Positions 62,755-64,000 of a stretch of DNA of 64,000 nucleotides are shown here, piece by piece. Below the pieces are notes generated by a model. That model saw only the letters and a program-made list of their open reading frames with translations, ran no database searches and had not been told where the DNA came from. This stretch comes from Candidatus Methanoperedens sp. (GTDB taxonomy: Archaea; Halobacteriota; Methanosarcinia; Methanosarcinales; Methanoperedenaceae). The number at the start of each line of letters is the position of its first letter. Positions within the stretch are counted from its first letter, which is position 1. A program made the position numbers and the translations under genes. The stretch lies in NCBI GenBank assembly GCA_027460525.1, contig JAPZAS010000019.1, positions 1 to 64,000 on the forward strand, written 5' to 3'.

Positions 62755-62910
62755 AAAACTTTATGAAAGTTTTATCAAAAGAAGGGGTATGCGCAGCATA
62801 CCCCTATACCGCATAAAGCGAGGTGTCGCTAAAACTTTAGGAAAGTTTTATCAAACGACAGGTATGCGAAGCATACCTGAACACCGGGTAAAGCGAGGTG
62901 TCGCTTTATG
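62755..62910 (+). repeat. Hairpin array C, two tandem units ending on the argH ATG
   Basis: Two units (62755-62830, 62831-62905) with AAAACTTT/AAAGTTTT (ATG and AGG loops), GGGGTATGC/GCATACCCC with CGCA changes in unit 1 and GGTATGC/GCATACC in unit 2, then AAGCGA, GGTG, TCGCT. The last hairpin, TAAAGCGA/TCGCTTTA (62889-62908), ends on the A of the argH start codon. The array starts 171 bp after the lipoprotein stop. Confidence 0.88.
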
Positions 62911-64000
62911 AATATATTAAGACGAGGGCGGCTGTCGGCAGAATCGAGTGAAGACATCATGCGCTTCACTTCCTCTATGGAAACGGATAAGCGCATATTC
63001 GATGCTGATATCGAGGTGGACAGAGCCCATGTTGTCATGCTCAAAGAGCAGGGCATCATCAGTGCCAGGGATTGTTCTGCTATCCTTTCAGGGCTGGATA
63101 AAATACAGAAGGAGGGGATTTCAGCCCTTGATAACAAATACGAGGATGTCCACATAGCTCTTGAGGCAAGGCTCATAGAGCTGGTGGGCGAGGATACAGG
63201 CGGCAGAATGCATTCGGGGCGTTCACGTAATGATGAGGTCACAGCATGCATCAGGCTCACGCTGCGCAAGGAACTTTTAAACCTCTTGGAAGAAGTCCAT
63301 GAACTGGTTACAACCTTCCTTAACGTTGCGGGAAAACATCATGAAACCATTATGCCGGGCTACACCCATACCCAGCATGCCCAGCCCACGACGCTTGCTC
63401 ATCATCTTCTGGCGCATGCGAATGCTCACCTTCGCGACATTGAAAGAATAAAAGGAGCCTGTGCCCGAACAAACCAGAATCCCCTCGGGGCTGCCGCATT
63501 TGCTTCTACAGGATTTCCAATAAACAGGGAAAGGACAAGTGAACTGCTTGGCTTCGATTCTGCGATCGAGAATTCCATGGATGCCGTGAGCACGCGCGAC
63601 TTTATGATCGAAAGCATAAGCTGTTTTGCCGGTATAATGACAAACCTAAGCCGCCTTGCAGAAGAACTCATCCTGTGGAGCACCTCAGAATTCGGCTTTA
63701 TCGAACTGGATGATAAGTATTCGTCCACTTCATCTATAATGCCGCAGAAGAAAAACCCGGACATCGCAGAACTCATGCGCGGGAAAACGGGAACCGTTCA
63801 CGGTGCGCTCATCTCGGTACTCACGATATGCAAGGCTCTTCCGTACAGCTACAACCGCGACCTGCAGGAGGCTACACCACACCTCTGGCGCGCTGTGGAT
63901 ACGGCGAGGTCCTGCGTGCGTATGGCAGAGGGCATGCTCGACACGATGAAGGTCAAAAAAGAAAGGATGAAAGAGGCATCGTATATCGGGTTCACGACAG
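62908..64000 (+). CDS. argH: Argininosuccinate lyase (partial, runs off right edge)
   Basis: 364 codons are present and the frame is still open. LRRGRLSAES at the start, RMHSGRSRNDEV (substrate loop), PGYTHTQHAQPTT (catalytic His region) and SSIMPQKKNPDIAEL (the fumarase-superfamily signature) are all present. It cleaves argininosuccinate to arginine and fumarate. The start codon lies at the end of the last hairpin of array C, with GAGGTG in the loop. Confidence 0.95.
   Translation, partial: MNILRRGRLSAESSEDIMRFTSSMETDKRIFDADIEVDRAHVVMLKEQGIISARDCSAILSGLDKIQKEGISALDNKYEDVHIALEARLIELVGEDTGGRMHSGRSRNDEVTACIRLTLRKELLNLLEEVHELVTTFLNVAGKHHETIMPGYTHTQHAQPTTLAHHLLAHANAHLRDIERIKGACARTNQNPLGAAAFASTGFPINRERTSELLGFDSAIENSMDAVSTRDFMIESISCFAGIMTNLSRLAEELILWSTSEFGFIELDDKYSSTSSIMPQKKNPDIAELMRGKTGTVHGALISVLTICKALPYSYNRDLQEATPHLWRAVDTARSCVRMAEGMLDTMKVKKERMKEASYIGFTT

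Overview
The window is archaeal and reads as a member of the Methanosarcinales, most probably a relative of Candidatus Methanoperedens (ANME-2d). That assignment is inferred from gene content: fused Fae-Hps, four-subunit pyruvate synthase (PorCDAB), nickel CO dehydrogenase CooS, NrpR, RIO2, RadB, L40e, archaeal AMP phosphorylase and Dph6, together with multiheme c-type cytochromes carrying PGF-type C-terminal anchors and a Rieske/cytochrome b6 operon. No rRNA, mcr gene or CRISPR array is present to settle it.

Layout. 0.3-8.3 kb: AMMECR1, L40e, the archaeal lipid enzyme UbiA, a PspA operon with a frameshifted partner, aroD and AMP phosphorylase. 8.4-19 kb: CooS, a cupredoxin, gene debris, a NosD/PKD surface protein, a small toxin-antitoxin island and the por operon. 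19-25 kb: AAA ATPase, MBL hydrolase, SSB-like protein, RIO2, DUF460. 25-29.5 kb: a respiratory operon (two six-heme-type cytochromes, a monoheme protein, Rieske protein, split cytochrome b, small membrane proteins). 29.5-45.4 kb: sugar-phosphate mutase, radical SAM protein, DUF763, an S53 peptidase with a VapBC pair, NrpR, RdgB, aspartate kinase, tRNA-Leu, Dph6, Fae-Hps. 45.5-51.4 kb: an accessory island with an AbiE pair and a two-gene DNA methyltransferase plus GHKL-ATPase/nuclease system. 51.5-64 kb: carB, P-type ATPase, CooC-like ATPase, RadB, beta-CASP nuclease and the start of argH.

Three signals stand out. (1) A methyltransferase and an 817-residue protein, apparently an Hsp90/MutL-type ATPase fused to a PD-(D/E)XK nuclease, overlap by 14 bp; two GAAC-N3-GTTC palindromes 40 bp apart lie near the first start. 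This looks like an unusual restriction or defence system. (2) A family of hairpin arrays ends exactly on the ATG of three unrelated genes (MBL hydrolase, CooC-like, argH). The last hairpin holds the Shine-Dalgarno sequence at its loop and the ATG in or at the end of its stem, and other copies show paired stem substitutions. (3) Three toxin-antitoxin cargos each lie between a host gene (porB, DUF763, fae-hps) and a partial duplicate of it, suggesting a shared way of gaining or keeping cargo.

Functionally, CooS, the CooC-like protein, Por and Fae-Hps fit a C1/acetyl-CoA metabolism, and the cytochrome/Rieske operon fits membrane quinol oxidation feeding extracellular or periplasmic c-type cytochromes. 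Much of the rest is archaeal housekeeping. Decayed copies (pspAA, DUF2254, a nucleotidyltransferase, DUF763, fae-hps, an ATPase tail) show that the intergenic regions have been actively rearranged.
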